NCBI GenBank assembly: GCA_003554945.1
Contig: PWHN01000014.1
Span: 1-8,844, forward strand
DNA from: a bacterium
GTDB lineage: Bacteria; T1Sed10-126
DNA: 8,844 bases
Reading direction: 5' to 3'
The translations under genes were made by a program, and so were the position numbers. Positions 1-6,536 of this stretch are shown here, in pieces. The notes beneath the pieces were generated by a model, which ran no database searches, was not told the origin of the DNA, and saw only the letters and a program-made list of their open reading frames with translations. Position 1 is the stretch's first letter; every line of letters begins with the position of its first letter.

Positions 1-121
1 AACCGCAATAAAGTATATTCACCGATAACCAGGCTTATTGGAGTAGCTTTTATTGACCTCACCGGCTATTTTAACTAATATAGCTTCTGAGAAGAATAAG
101 CCGAATTTAAAAATTCCTATC

Positions 122-406
122 TTATTCGGTCGGAACTTTTTTCTGCTCCAGGGGAACAACATCGAGGTCCTTGTTTTTTAAAAACCGTATACGCTTTCCT
201 TCCTTCTCGATATTTCTCAATTGACAATTAACCACCACCTGGAATTCTTGCGGAGTGTGGTGTGCTGCACCGTGTAACTTCGCAGCCGTAAGCACTCCCA
301 CGTAATAAGGCTCCGCGAGATACTGCATCAAGTGGTCAACATAATAGGACGGAGGGGGAGCGCTACGCGACCAGTATTCTGGTCTGACAATGACAAAAAA
401 CCCTAT
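122..406 (-). pseudogene. Remnant of an AbiEi-family antitoxin / transcriptional regulator
   Basis: Read on the minus strand from about 406 down to the stop at 122-124, this frame resembles the middle of AbiEi proteins (type IV toxin-antitoxin regulators). It starts with GFFVIVRPEY, continues through LAEPYYVGVLTAAKLHGAAH and HTPQEFQVV, and ends with the basic segment KRIRFLKNKDLDVVP. In the family these lie between an N-terminal winged helix and a C-terminal domain. Here the conserved stretch runs upstream into an in-frame TAA at 407-409, and no winged-helix coding is recognisable beyond it. The frame also stops early, after PTE, where family members continue. A shifted frame at 40-120 (with SEAILVKIAGE) may be residual downstream coding. 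A start at TTG 331 or ATG 328 would cut through the conserved block and has no good ribosome site. I read this as a decayed gene. Any AbiEii toxin partner would lie left of the window. The family call is from memory of its motifs. Confidence 0.72.
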
Positions 407-409
407 TTA

Positions 410-821
410 GTCATTATTTGCAATAACGGACTCATTAACAGAGTGAAAATTCACGTATTTTACCAGTTTACAGGATTGTTTGTAATAATTGACTCAAAAA
501 GTATAACGAACCGGTTGTCAAGTTATGGGTGAAAGCGGAACGTATTAAAGCTTCTGTCCCTAAGTAATCGGTAAAAAGAAATAATTGTCCTGCCATTTGT
601 AACACCCTATTTCATCAAATGACATGGCCCGGTGCTCGGGACGAGGCTATCCTTGCCGAGCATTCTGTGGCCCCCTCCGAATTGGCGCCCACAAAAAATA
701 ATAAGCCGTTATGTTCTGATCGCTTAGATGGAGAAGTTGTCCCCGGAAGATGAATCATTGTCTTTTTCATTTGTAAACGGGATAGTTGGAGAATAGAGGA
801 CTAAAACAGGGGCGTTGAAAG
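410..821. other. Non-coding stretch between the AbiEi remnant and tRNA-Leu
   Basis: About 410 bp with no convincing gene. The short frames crossing it have no ribosome site and no recognisable protein motif. Its left part is AT-rich and may be eroded coding sequence belonging to the AbiEi remnant. Its only clear structure is the hairpin at 631-664. I see no U-tract terminator for tRNA-Leu in the 60 bp below its 3' end. Confidence 0.5.
631..664. other. Strong isolated hairpin
   Basis: TGCTCGG (633-639) pairs perfectly with CCGAGCA (656-662). After a two-base bulge (640-641), CGAGG (642-646) pairs with CCTTG (651-655) through one G-U pair, closing a CTAT tetraloop. Two outer G-U pairs extend the base. 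Neither side has a run of T, so it is not a standard intrinsic terminator. It could be part of a structured RNA or a leftover repeat. No known RNA family was recognised. Confidence 0.45.
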
Positions 822-909
822 TGCCGGGGGCGGGATTCGAACCCGCACGGGGTATTACACCCCAACGGATTTTAAGTCCGTAGCGTCTGCCAGGTTCCGC
901 CACCCCGGC
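822..909 (-). tRNA. tRNA-Leu, anticodon UAA
   Basis: Read on the minus strand from 909. Acceptor GCCGGGG pairs with CCCCGGC (903-909 with 823-829), with discriminator A at 822 as leucine tRNAs require. The D arm has the usual GGCAGACGC segment. The anticodon stem ACGGA/TCCGT holds loop CTTAAAA, giving anticodon TAA, which reads UUA and UUG. A long class II variable arm (GGGGT/ACCCC type) follows, then the T arm GCGGG-TTCGAAT-CCCGC. The 88-nt length fits a leucine tRNA. The 3' CCA is not encoded: the next template bases give CTTTCA, so CCA must be added by the nucleotidyltransferase. Confidence 0.97.
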
Positions 910-977
910 TTAATCTCCGACCGACAAAATGAATTTTACTTATCGCTTGCCGGTCGTCTGGCGTGCAAACAGTTACT

Positions 978-1006
978 ATTATAGATTTTTTGACGGAAAG
1001 TTTGAA
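978..1006 (-). promoter_or_regulatory. Predicted sigma-70-type promoter for tRNA-Leu
   Basis: On the minus strand, TTCAAA (1001-1006) serves as the -35, followed by a 17-bp spacer and a perfect TATAAT -10 (978-983). Transcription would begin near 971, giving about 60 nt of leader before tRNA-Leu at 909. The promoter sits directly against the G-rich block. Confidence 0.6.
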
Positions 1007-1014
1007 TAGACTTG

Positions 1015-1320
1015 TGAGCTGGGCGCGGGGAGCGAGGGGGCGGTGGGGTGAGGTGAGCGGAGAGCGGGGTGCGGAGCGTAAAGATCGGATCTGTGAACAG
1101 GCGAGCATACGAGCATGCGAACGGGCGGTAAACCGTTATCGGTGATCGGTAACATCGGTAGAGCGTGGAAAGGAGATGAGAAGATTAGGCGAAATCAAGT
1201 GCGGGAAACCATTAGAGTGCGAGATGAGGAGAAGTCAAGCGCAGGAAACCGTAGGTCAGTGGGGATGAGTTGGGAAGGCCGAATTGTGGTAGGTATCTGG
1301 CCGGGGGGCATTGTTGTTGT
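1015..1320 (+). repeat. Strongly G-skewed, purine-rich low-complexity block with a G-quadruplex motif
   Basis: The plus strand is overwhelmingly purine. In 1021-1080 I count 39 G, 8 C, 8 A and 5 T. Four G-runs at 1021-1023, 1027-1030, 1036-1040 and 1045-1048 have loops of 3, 5 and 4 bases, fitting the canonical G3+N1-7 quadruplex pattern. Another GGGG lies at 1066-1069. ATCGGT occurs three times at 1138-1159, and related GAGC/GCGAGC words recur around 1050-1120. Overlapping frames at 963-1145 and 1115-1324 are open because of the skewed composition. They are rich in Arg and Gly, show no domain and have no good ribosome site, so I do not call them genes. The block fills most of the gap between the tRNA-Leu promoter and the kinase promoter. 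Confidence 0.6.
1191..1250 (+). repeat. Imperfect direct repeat, two 20-bp copies 40 bp apart
   Basis: Bases 1191-1210 and 1231-1250 match at 17 of 20 positions, and all three differences are transitions. The shared core is TCAAG(T/C)GC(G/A)GGAAACC. GAGATGAG also occurs twice nearby (1173-1180 and 1221-1228) at a different offset. This looks like an old local duplication inside the G-rich block. No function is evident. Confidence 0.5.
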
Positions 1321-1345
1321 CTAAATCAAGAAAAGGGGGTAAAAT
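1317..1345 (+). promoter_or_regulatory. Predicted promoter of the kinase / GGDEF-EAL operon
   Basis: TTGTCT (1317-1322), a 17-bp spacer and TAAAAT (1340-1345) give four and five matches to the -35 and -10 consensus. The predicted start near 1352 leaves about 53 nt of leader before the ATG at 1405. It lies immediately downstream of the G-rich block. It is moderate and unsupported by other evidence. Confidence 0.4.
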
Positions 1346-1387
1346 AAGTAACAAATCTGTATCTGTTGGCCAATAGTTTACCCTTTT
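1331..1387 (+). promoter_or_regulatory. Inverted repeat flanking a TTGGCCAA palindrome, upstream of the kinase gene
   Basis: GGGTAAA (1337-1343) is the exact complement of TTTACCC (1377-1383). The flanking AAAA (1331-1334) and TTTT (1384-1387) extend the match if two G are bulged. Between the arms lies the perfect 8-bp palindrome TTGGCCAA (1366-1373). The left arm overlaps the predicted -10, so the element might act as an operator. If transcription starts further upstream it could fold as a leader hairpin just before the ribosome site. Confidence 0.35.
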
Positions 1388-1404
1388 GAGTAGAGGTGGC
1401 ACTG

Positions 1405-3114
1405 ATGAGCATAACGAACACAGTCGTAAAATACGTTAATAAAGAGGGACAAATAGAGGATTTTCAAGTCTCAAGAATTGCCGATTCAATCTGCAAGGCA
1501 ATAGAAGATGTCGAAGGCGAGCAGCTTGCGCTGGCAGATCGCCGCGCTCAAATATATGCGCAGCGCGTCACTGATAGGGTCTATCGCGAATACTATGACA
1601 TTGACTGGTTAACAGAAGAGTTTATAACCCAGTATCTAAGTTACGACGAGGAAGAACGTCACCACCGGATGAAGGATGCCTTTGTAACCGAACGAATCAC
1701 GTTTGTGTTGATGGAGACTTTCAAAGACAGGTTAAGCAGCCGCGACCCGGCTAAGGAGCCAGACCAACTTGAGGACTACATCCGCGAGCAGATGGAATCG
1801 GCGGAAGTCGATCCCCGCTTTACGCACAGCCTTTTTCCCGAGTTAACGGAAGATGAACTAAATAAAATTGTTAAATTCCTGCAGGAAGAAGTTCTGGAGA
1901 TGAGCAAGCAGGAATTATCTCCGGAGATTCTCTGCCCGCCGCGCGAATACATCCAGGATACGGTGGAAAAAGAGCTAAAAAGAATAGGTGAAATTCAGAT
2001 CGCCGAGGGTTACATGATCTACAGGGAGGGACGTAAAAAGGTAAATGAGGGCGACATCTCGGAGCTTCAGTTTACCAATAACGGTATCCACCAGGATTTG
2101 GTAAGGCGCACTCTGGAATGGAATGTCGATCACCAGTGTGACAGTGTTTTTGAGCTAAACCGCTGGATTACCGGTGAAGACGGGCGCGACCTCGTCGAAC
2201 TGGTAGAAGCCGCCGAAGAACGGTTTAAGACTGATATTGAAGAGACGGCGGCCAAAATTTTGGAACGCCGTCAGGAGATTGACGTGGTTGTTATAGCCGG
2301 ACCTTCCTGTTCAAACAAAACTACGACGACAGTTATAATCGGGGACCAGCTTGAAAAAGAGGGTATGAAATTCAAGCAGTTAAACGTTGACGATTATTTT
2401 TACGACCTGAAGGATCAGCCCAAGGATCGTTTTGGCGATTATGATTTTGAAATGCCCGGGGCTATCGACATGCCGCTGCTAAATGAGCACCTGTCGCAGC
2501 TTGTCCAGGGAGCGACGATTGACAAGCCAATTTACAATTTTGAGGCGGGTTGTCGAGACGGGACCGAACCATTTACCCGTGACCCTGATGAAATTATACT
2601 GATTGACTGTCTGCACGGTCTATATCGTGATCTGACGAGTTCGGTGCCGCAAAGCAGCAAATTCAAAATTTACATAGAATCGATGAATGTCCTGCGGGGG
2701 GTTGAAGGGCGTTACACCCGCTGGGCCGACGTTCGCATGTTAAAACGTATGATTCGGGACTCCCGTCACCGAGGATACAGCATGGAAAATACGCTTTCCC
2801 ACTGGCCCTATGTAAGAAAAGGTGAGCTGAAACATATCATTCCTTATATTTTCTCCACTGACGTAGTTTTGAATTCCGGTTTACCATACGAATTGCCAGT
2901 TTTGAAAAAGATAATTGGAGCCGATTATCCGGCTCACGATTACATCAATCAACTGAAGGAAGACAACCGTCTGGCCGCTTATGTCCGCGGGAAAAGGACG
3001 GCAGCATTACTCGATACGATTGAGCCTTTTCCCGATCTGGAGATAATCCCGGGCACTTCTCCAATTAGAGAGTTTATTGGCGGATCAGATTATGTTATTC
3101 CCCACAACGACTAA
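1405..3114 (+). CDS. ATP-cone-like / uridine (nucleoside) kinase-like P-loop protein
   Basis: 569 residues, predicted cytosolic. Residues 6-33 (VVKYVNKEGQIEDF then a helix) resemble the start of an ATP-cone. Residues 182-212 (DTVEKELKRIGEIQIAEGY, then MIYREGRKK) resemble its end, as in ribonucleotide reductases and NrdR. The two parts are separated by an acidic helical stretch. Residues 293-562 match the kinase half of the uridine-kinase-like 'nucleoside kinases' that usually carry an N-terminal TGS domain. They show a P-loop at 298-308, NVDDYF at 327-332, YDFEMPGAID, IYNFEAGCR, HGLY at 404-407, RMIRDSRHRGYS, ELPVLKK and SPIREFIGGS. The likely activity is NTP-dependent phosphorylation of a nucleoside or similar small molecule, with a nucleotide-sensing N-terminus; the substrate is unknown. 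The Walker A reads GPSCSNKTT, with Asn304 where glycine is expected. ATG 1405 is chosen because GAGGTG (1393-1398) lies 6 bp before it; GTG 1396 would lie inside that site. The GGDEF-EAL gene follows after 39 bp. Confidence 0.82.
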   Translation: MSITNTVVKYVNKEGQIEDFQVSRIADSICKAIEDVEGEQLALADRRAQIYAQRVTDRVYREYYDIDWLTEEFITQYLSYDEEERHHRMKDAFVTERITFVLMETFKDRLSSRDPAKEPDQLEDYIREQMESAEVDPRFTHSLFPELTEDELNKIVKFLQEEVLEMSKQELSPEILCPPREYIQDTVEKELKRIGEIQIAEGYMIYREGRKKVNEGDISELQFTNNGIHQDLVRRTLEWNVDHQCDSVFELNRWITGEDGRDLVELVEAAEERFKTDIEETAAKILERRQEIDVVVIAGPSCSNKTTTTVIIGDQLEKEGMKFKQLNVDDYFYDLKDQPKDRFGDYDFEMPGAIDMPLLNEHLSQLVQGATIDKPIYNFEAGCRDGTEPFTRDPDEIILIDCLHGLYRDLTSSVPQSSKFKIYIESMNVLRGVEGRYTRWADVRMLKRMIRDSRHRGYSMENTLSHWPYVRKGELKHIIPYIFSTDVVLNSGLPYELPVLKKIIGADYPAHDYINQLKEDNRLAAYVRGKRTAALLDTIEPFPDLEIIPGTSPIREFIGGSDYVIPHND

Positions 3115-3153
3115 AAAGTGATGCATTAATATCTTTAACGTCGAGGCGTAGCC

Positions 3154-5088
3154 ATGGATACGAACGGACGTTTGGACGGGGCTCCTATCTGCTGGCTCTG
3201 TGGAATTCTCTATTTTCTTACGGGTCTGTTGTGGGTAACAATTGCGGAAGGGTTGTTTTCTCCCCCTCTCCCCGAAATAGGTGACAATATTATACGAATT
3301 GGTGGTTATGTCTTTCTGCTGATGATTGGCGCCCTCCTCCCCGATTTGTTTTCGCGGCTGGTTAGTGGCGGGTATCTCAAACCTGAGGATGGCGATGAGT
3401 GTCTCGAACCACCCGAAACCTTCAGTTATCATTATAGTGTGGATTCCTCCCTGTCTAATTGGAAACTTGAGCACAGCGCCGGTCAGATTAAAAATTTAAT
3501 TGAACTAAACGCTGTGGAAAATTCAAAGACAGAGGAAAACTTTGTACATTTTAATCAAGTCCTGGAAAGCGACCGTCAAAAAGCAATGGACAACATAAGA
3601 GCCGCTGTTGAGAACAGGGAAAACTATGAACTGGAATACCGGCTTTGCAGCGATAACGGCGGAATCGAATGGGTGCGTGACGGAGGTATCGGCAAATACA
3701 ACGAGAAGGACGAGTTGATCGGGTTGGAGGGAAGCATAAAAAAAATTACTGAGGTAAAAACAGCGCAGCAGGACGCCGAATTGGCAAAAGCCGAGGCCGA
3801 ATACCTGGCCCGCCACGACATGCTCACGGGTCTGCCCAACCGCGGCGTTTTTCTGGAAAAAGTAACGGAGATACTTTCGGAAAATTCGGACGAGGATAAA
3901 GGGGCCTTCCTCTTCTGTGCGGTTGATATCTTAGATTTTCAAAAGTATAATAATTTTTACGGATACTGGTTGGGCAACAAAATTCTTGAGCGAACCGCGG
4001 CATATTTAAGGGACAAATTACCTAGGGGTGCTTTATTGGGGCGGCTTGGCGACGATGAATTTGGGATTTTTCTGCCCGTGGACAAAAACAGTGACGTGCA
4101 GCAAATCATTAGAGATAACTTTGCTCCGCTGAAAAATTCTTTTGAGGCCGACGGCAATAAGATTGAATACCATATGCGAGTAGGAGCGTCTCGTTATCCT
4201 GAGGATGGGACAACCCTGGAGGAGTTATTAGGGGCCAGCTACCGGGCGCTGGGGCGCGAAAAACGGGAACAGGTGATGCATCGTAATAAAATTCTTATTC
4301 ATCGTAAATCTGATCTGGAACACCTGGAGTTACAGATAAAGTCATCGGAAAAGTTAATCGAGGCGTTAGAAAACAATCGGCTGGAAGTTCACTATCAGCC
4401 TGTTTACGACAGCCGTGACGGATCAATTTATATGTTTGAAGCACTGCTTCGGGTTTTTACAAAAGGTGGCGAAGTAAGAACCCTGCAAAATTACTCGGAG
4501 GTCGTAAACAATCCGCAGCTTTCCTCGCGGCTTGACCGCTGGGTGGTAAACGAAGTAATCAATCAAATAAGCACTCTTGGGAACGAGGATATTCCTGAAT
4601 ATATATCGATAAATCTTTTTCCGGCTTCGATTTTAAGACGAGATGTGTTTGCGGCCTTAAACGATCGTTTAAATAAAGCGGGTATATCGAAGGATAAAAT
4701 TGTTATTGAAATAACAGAGAAGCTGCTTGGCAGTTGTAGCGCTCATGCTTTTAAGAACTTAATGGCAGTCGTCGAAGAGTACGGGTTTAACATTGCTCTT
4801 GATGATTTTGGCGTCGGCCACGGTTCGTTTCAAACGTTGAAAAATCTTCCTCTGGACATGGTCAAAATAGACGGCACTTTTATCGTTGGACTGGAGGACA
4901 GCGATATGAATAGAAAATTTGTTAAATCTCTCGCCAACCTGGGGCATGATATTGGGGTGCCGATAGTTGCCGAATGGATAGAGACCGATAAAACGGCTAA
5001 AATATTACAAGATCTTGGTGTATATTATCACCAGGGATATTACTACGAGAGACCCTGTAAGCTGGACAAAGCAGTTGCCACCTGTTAA
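3154..5088 (+). CDS. Membrane-anchored PAS-GGDEF-EAL protein, probable c-di-GMP phosphodiesterase
   Basis: 644 residues. Two hydrophobic segments (about 12-32 and 46-66) anchor it in the membrane. A PAS_3-like sensor follows (about 89-203, including YELEYRL and GGIEWVRDG). The GGDEF domain (about 218-375) has HDMLTGLPNR and Asp258, but its signature at 299-303 is GDDEF instead of GGDEF, and no RxxD inhibitory site sits at the expected spacing. The EAL domain (about 395-640) keeps the usual catalytic set: EALLR at 429-433, Asn487, EITE at 519-522, DDFG at 550-553, Lys571 and Asp573 in VKIDG, Glu607 and QGYY at 627-630. The EAL half therefore probably hydrolyses cyclic di-GMP. The GGDEF half may be a weak or inactive cyclase that only binds GTP to tune the EAL domain; this is inference from motifs. 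A GAGG (3143-3146) lies 7 bp before the ATG. It is probably co-transcribed with the kinase gene. Confidence 0.93.
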   Translation: MDTNGRLDGAPICWLCGILYFLTGLLWVTIAEGLFSPPLPEIGDNIIRIGGYVFLLMIGALLPDLFSRLVSGGYLKPEDGDECLEPPETFSYHYSVDSSLSNWKLEHSAGQIKNLIELNAVENSKTEENFVHFNQVLESDRQKAMDNIRAAVENRENYELEYRLCSDNGGIEWVRDGGIGKYNEKDELIGLEGSIKKITEVKTAQQDAELAKAEAEYLARHDMLTGLPNRGVFLEKVTEILSENSDEDKGAFLFCAVDILDFQKYNNFYGYWLGNKILERTAAYLRDKLPRGALLGRLGDDEFGIFLPVDKNSDVQQIIRDNFAPLKNSFEADGNKIEYHMRVGASRYPEDGTTLEELLGASYRALGREKREQVMHRNKILIHRKSDLEHLELQIKSSEKLIEALENNRLEVHYQPVYDSRDGSIYMFEALLRVFTKGGEVRTLQNYSEVVNNPQLSSRLDRWVVNEVINQISTLGNEDIPEYISINLFPASILRRDVFAALNDRLNKAGISKDKIVIEITEKLLGSCSAHAFKNLMAVVEEYGFNIALDDFGVGHGSFQTLKNLPLDMVKIDGTFIVGLEDSDMNRKFVKSLANLGHDIGVPIVAEWIETDKTAKILQDLGVYYHQGYYYERPCKLDKAVATC

Positions 5089-5176
5089 ATTATAGCGCCA
5101 AGAGGGGATTGGCCTGGAGATGGGGGGATTTTAATTAACCCGAAAAATTATTAAATGGACTTTTACGGAGAAAAAG

Positions 5177-5206
5177 TTGGAAGTTTTACAATTCATACGT
5201 TATGAT
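5177..5206 (+). promoter_or_regulatory. Possible promoter of the UBA-like tail-anchored gene
   Basis: TTGGAA (5177-5182), an 18-bp spacer and TATGAT (5201-5206) match four and five consensus positions. The start would fall near 5213, giving a leader of roughly 67 nt. The 191-bp gap after the GGDEF-EAL stop has no convincing terminator, so read-through from the upstream operon remains possible. Confidence 0.35.
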
Positions 5207-5279
5207 TTTGGAAGTTGAACCGGGATTTAAAATTGAAGTTTAAATTCTAAGAGCAGGAATTACTTATGGAGGATTTTAG

Positions 5280-6272
5280 ATGGATAAAGAGGAGTTTTTA
5301 CAGCAGGCAAATGCGCCGCGTCCACTGGCCGAGAAGGCCTGGGAAATGGCAGACGGTGACTTTAATCAAGCACAAACCCTGCTTGAACCTTCAAAATTAA
5401 AGGTGCAGGCCAAGTTTCGTGATAGCGGGGGACGATTTGGCGGCTTAATATATATTTGCTGGAATTATACCGAAAATGCGATTGACGCTGGCGAGTCAGT
5501 GGTCAGCAGCAGTGACAAAATTCTTGACATACCAATTGATCTGCCGCCGGAAAACTTTCATCAACGTATAGTGCGGGCTAAAAAAACTGGTGAGCAGATG
5601 GGAGGAAATACGGAAACCTTACAGGCTGCTCTGGCCGAAGTTCTTCAGGAGCCGGCTTCGGAACTTAGAAGTGGCCTGGTTAATCAAGATTTAGCAAAAA
5701 TTGACCTTGAACTTCAAAATTTATTGACTTCCAACCTGGATATCAACAGTCCCCAGTTTACTTCTGAAGTTGTTCTCTCGCGTAATATTGATGAAGCAGC
5801 GGGGGGCGAGGAAGCGGTCGAGGCGGAGGAAGAGAGCGAGGAATACGAATTTCCCGCCGAAATAGAAATTAATCCCGTCAAGGGAGTTCCGGTGAACCAG
5901 ATTTCAATTGGAGATTTGATTTATGTTGATCTTGGTAACTACTCCAGCGACTTGCAGCGTATTGCCCAGGTCCTGGACCAGAGACGTGATGAAACGGGTA
6001 TGATACCGGCTCAGTTAGTCTCGCGTGAAGTTTCGGAAGCCGGTACTCTCAGTCTTAGAGTTCAATTTGGTCGCGACGTCTATGGGAAAGTGCGCTGCGG
6101 TAAGGACGTCAACATTCTGGTGCCTGAATCTACAGCTGCTGGAAAAACCAAGGGAATGCAGAAAAGCTCATCTGATCCGGTGGAAATGCTCGCAGACAAC
6201 TGGATTCTTATTCTTCCCCTGATAATCGCTATAATCATAATTTTAACGGTCTATTTAATTCTGGCTCCTTAG
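5280..6272 (+). CDS. Tail-anchored membrane protein with N-terminal UBA-like segment
   Basis: 330 residues, family not recognised. Residues 1-36 (EEFLQQANAPRPLAEKAWEM, then ADGDFNQAQTLLE) read as a UBA-like three-helix fold of the EF-Ts type, with the typical 'ADGD..qA...L' ending. Residues 39-100 look like a beta-rich segment (LKVQAKFRDSGGRFGGLIYI). Residues 101-170 are helical, and 171-196 are a very acidic linker with many Glu. A second folded region spans about 197-282 (QISIGDLIYVDLG, then VRCGKDVNILVP). A single hydrophobic segment at 308-328 is followed only by AP, so the protein has no signal peptide and is held in the membrane by its C-terminus, with its bulk in the cytosol. GGAGG (5268-5272) lies 7 bp before the ATG, which supports this start. 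The function is unknown; the layout suggests a scaffold or adaptor. It could be a divergent relative of UBA-containing membrane proteins of the DUF4342 type, but I cannot establish that. Confidence 0.8.
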   Translation: MDKEEFLQQANAPRPLAEKAWEMADGDFNQAQTLLEPSKLKVQAKFRDSGGRFGGLIYICWNYTENAIDAGESVVSSSDKILDIPIDLPPENFHQRIVRAKKTGEQMGGNTETLQAALAEVLQEPASELRSGLVNQDLAKIDLELQNLLTSNLDINSPQFTSEVVLSRNIDEAAGGEEAVEAEEESEEYEFPAEIEINPVKGVPVNQISIGDLIYVDLGNYSSDLQRIAQVLDQRRDETGMIPAQLVSREVSEAGTLSLRVQFGRDVYGKVRCGKDVNILVPESTAAGKTKGMQKSSSDPVEMLADNWILILPLIIAIIIILTVYLILAP

Positions 6273-6314
6273 CTGTAACCAGCCCAGAAATCTAATCACC
6301 AGCCTACCGAGATA

Positions 6315-6398
6315 GCGACCATCAGCCGACTGGTCGCCCAACCTACTCAACTTTATAACTGTGTCAAATAATTAGAGGCAGTTGCCCGCGCGGGTAAC
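6315..6398 (+). other. Two hairpins downstream of the tail-anchored gene
   Basis: GCGACCA (6315-6321) pairs perfectly with TGGTCGC (6331-6337) across a 9-nt loop. At 6381-6398, GTTGCCC pairs with GGGTAAC (one G-U pair) around GCGC. Neither is followed by a run of T, so they are poor intrinsic terminators, although the first is placed 43 bp after the stop codon. They may stabilise the mRNA end or belong to the gap preceding the sigma-28-like promoter. Confidence 0.4.
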
Positions 6399-6447
6399 CT
6401 GTGCTGGGAATTTAATGCCGCCAAAAAAAGCATAAATTTTCAAAAGC

Positions 6448-6475
6448 TAAAGTTTTTCTGCTAATCAGCCGATTA
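6448..6475 (+). promoter_or_regulatory. Predicted sigma-28 (SigD/FliA, flagellar) promoter
   Basis: TAAAGTTT (6448-6455) and GCCGATTA (6468-6475) are separated by 12 bp. The enteric FliA consensus is TAAAGTTT-N11-GCCGATAA, and the Bacillus SigD form is TAAA followed by about 15 bp and GCCGATAT. All 8 bases of the -35 element and 7 of 8 of the -10 element match the FliA consensus, with a spacer one base longer. It points toward the gene at 6537, with an expected start near 6482 and a leader of about 55 nt. Confidence 0.68.
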
Positions 6476-6536
6476 TGTTACTGGGTTACTCTATTTTAGG
6501 AACATTATCCTGTAAGCGCCAGAGAAGGTGGTGACC

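Noticed and set aside
332-532. Plus-strand open frame of 66 codons
   Set aside because: It lies partly opposite the AbiEi remnant, has no ribosome site and shows no domain pattern.
600-690. SRP RNA, 6S RNA or c-di-GMP riboswitch in the left gap
   Set aside because: The sequence has a hairpin but none of the conserved words of these RNAs. The operon encoding the EAL protein also lies far away.
963-1324. Two overlapping plus-strand frames and a minus-strand frame in the G-rich block
   Set aside because: Open because C and T are scarce on the plus strand. The composition is Arg/Gly-rich, with no motif and no convincing Shine-Dalgarno.
3085-3474. Minus-strand frame of 129 codons opposite the kinase end and the start of the GGDEF-EAL gene
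   Set aside because: It is a shadow of well-supported plus-strand genes and has no protein features of its own.
5097-5113. GCCAA/TTGGC hairpin after the GGDEF-EAL gene as a terminator
   Set aside because: The stem is only 5 bp and no T-run follows it.
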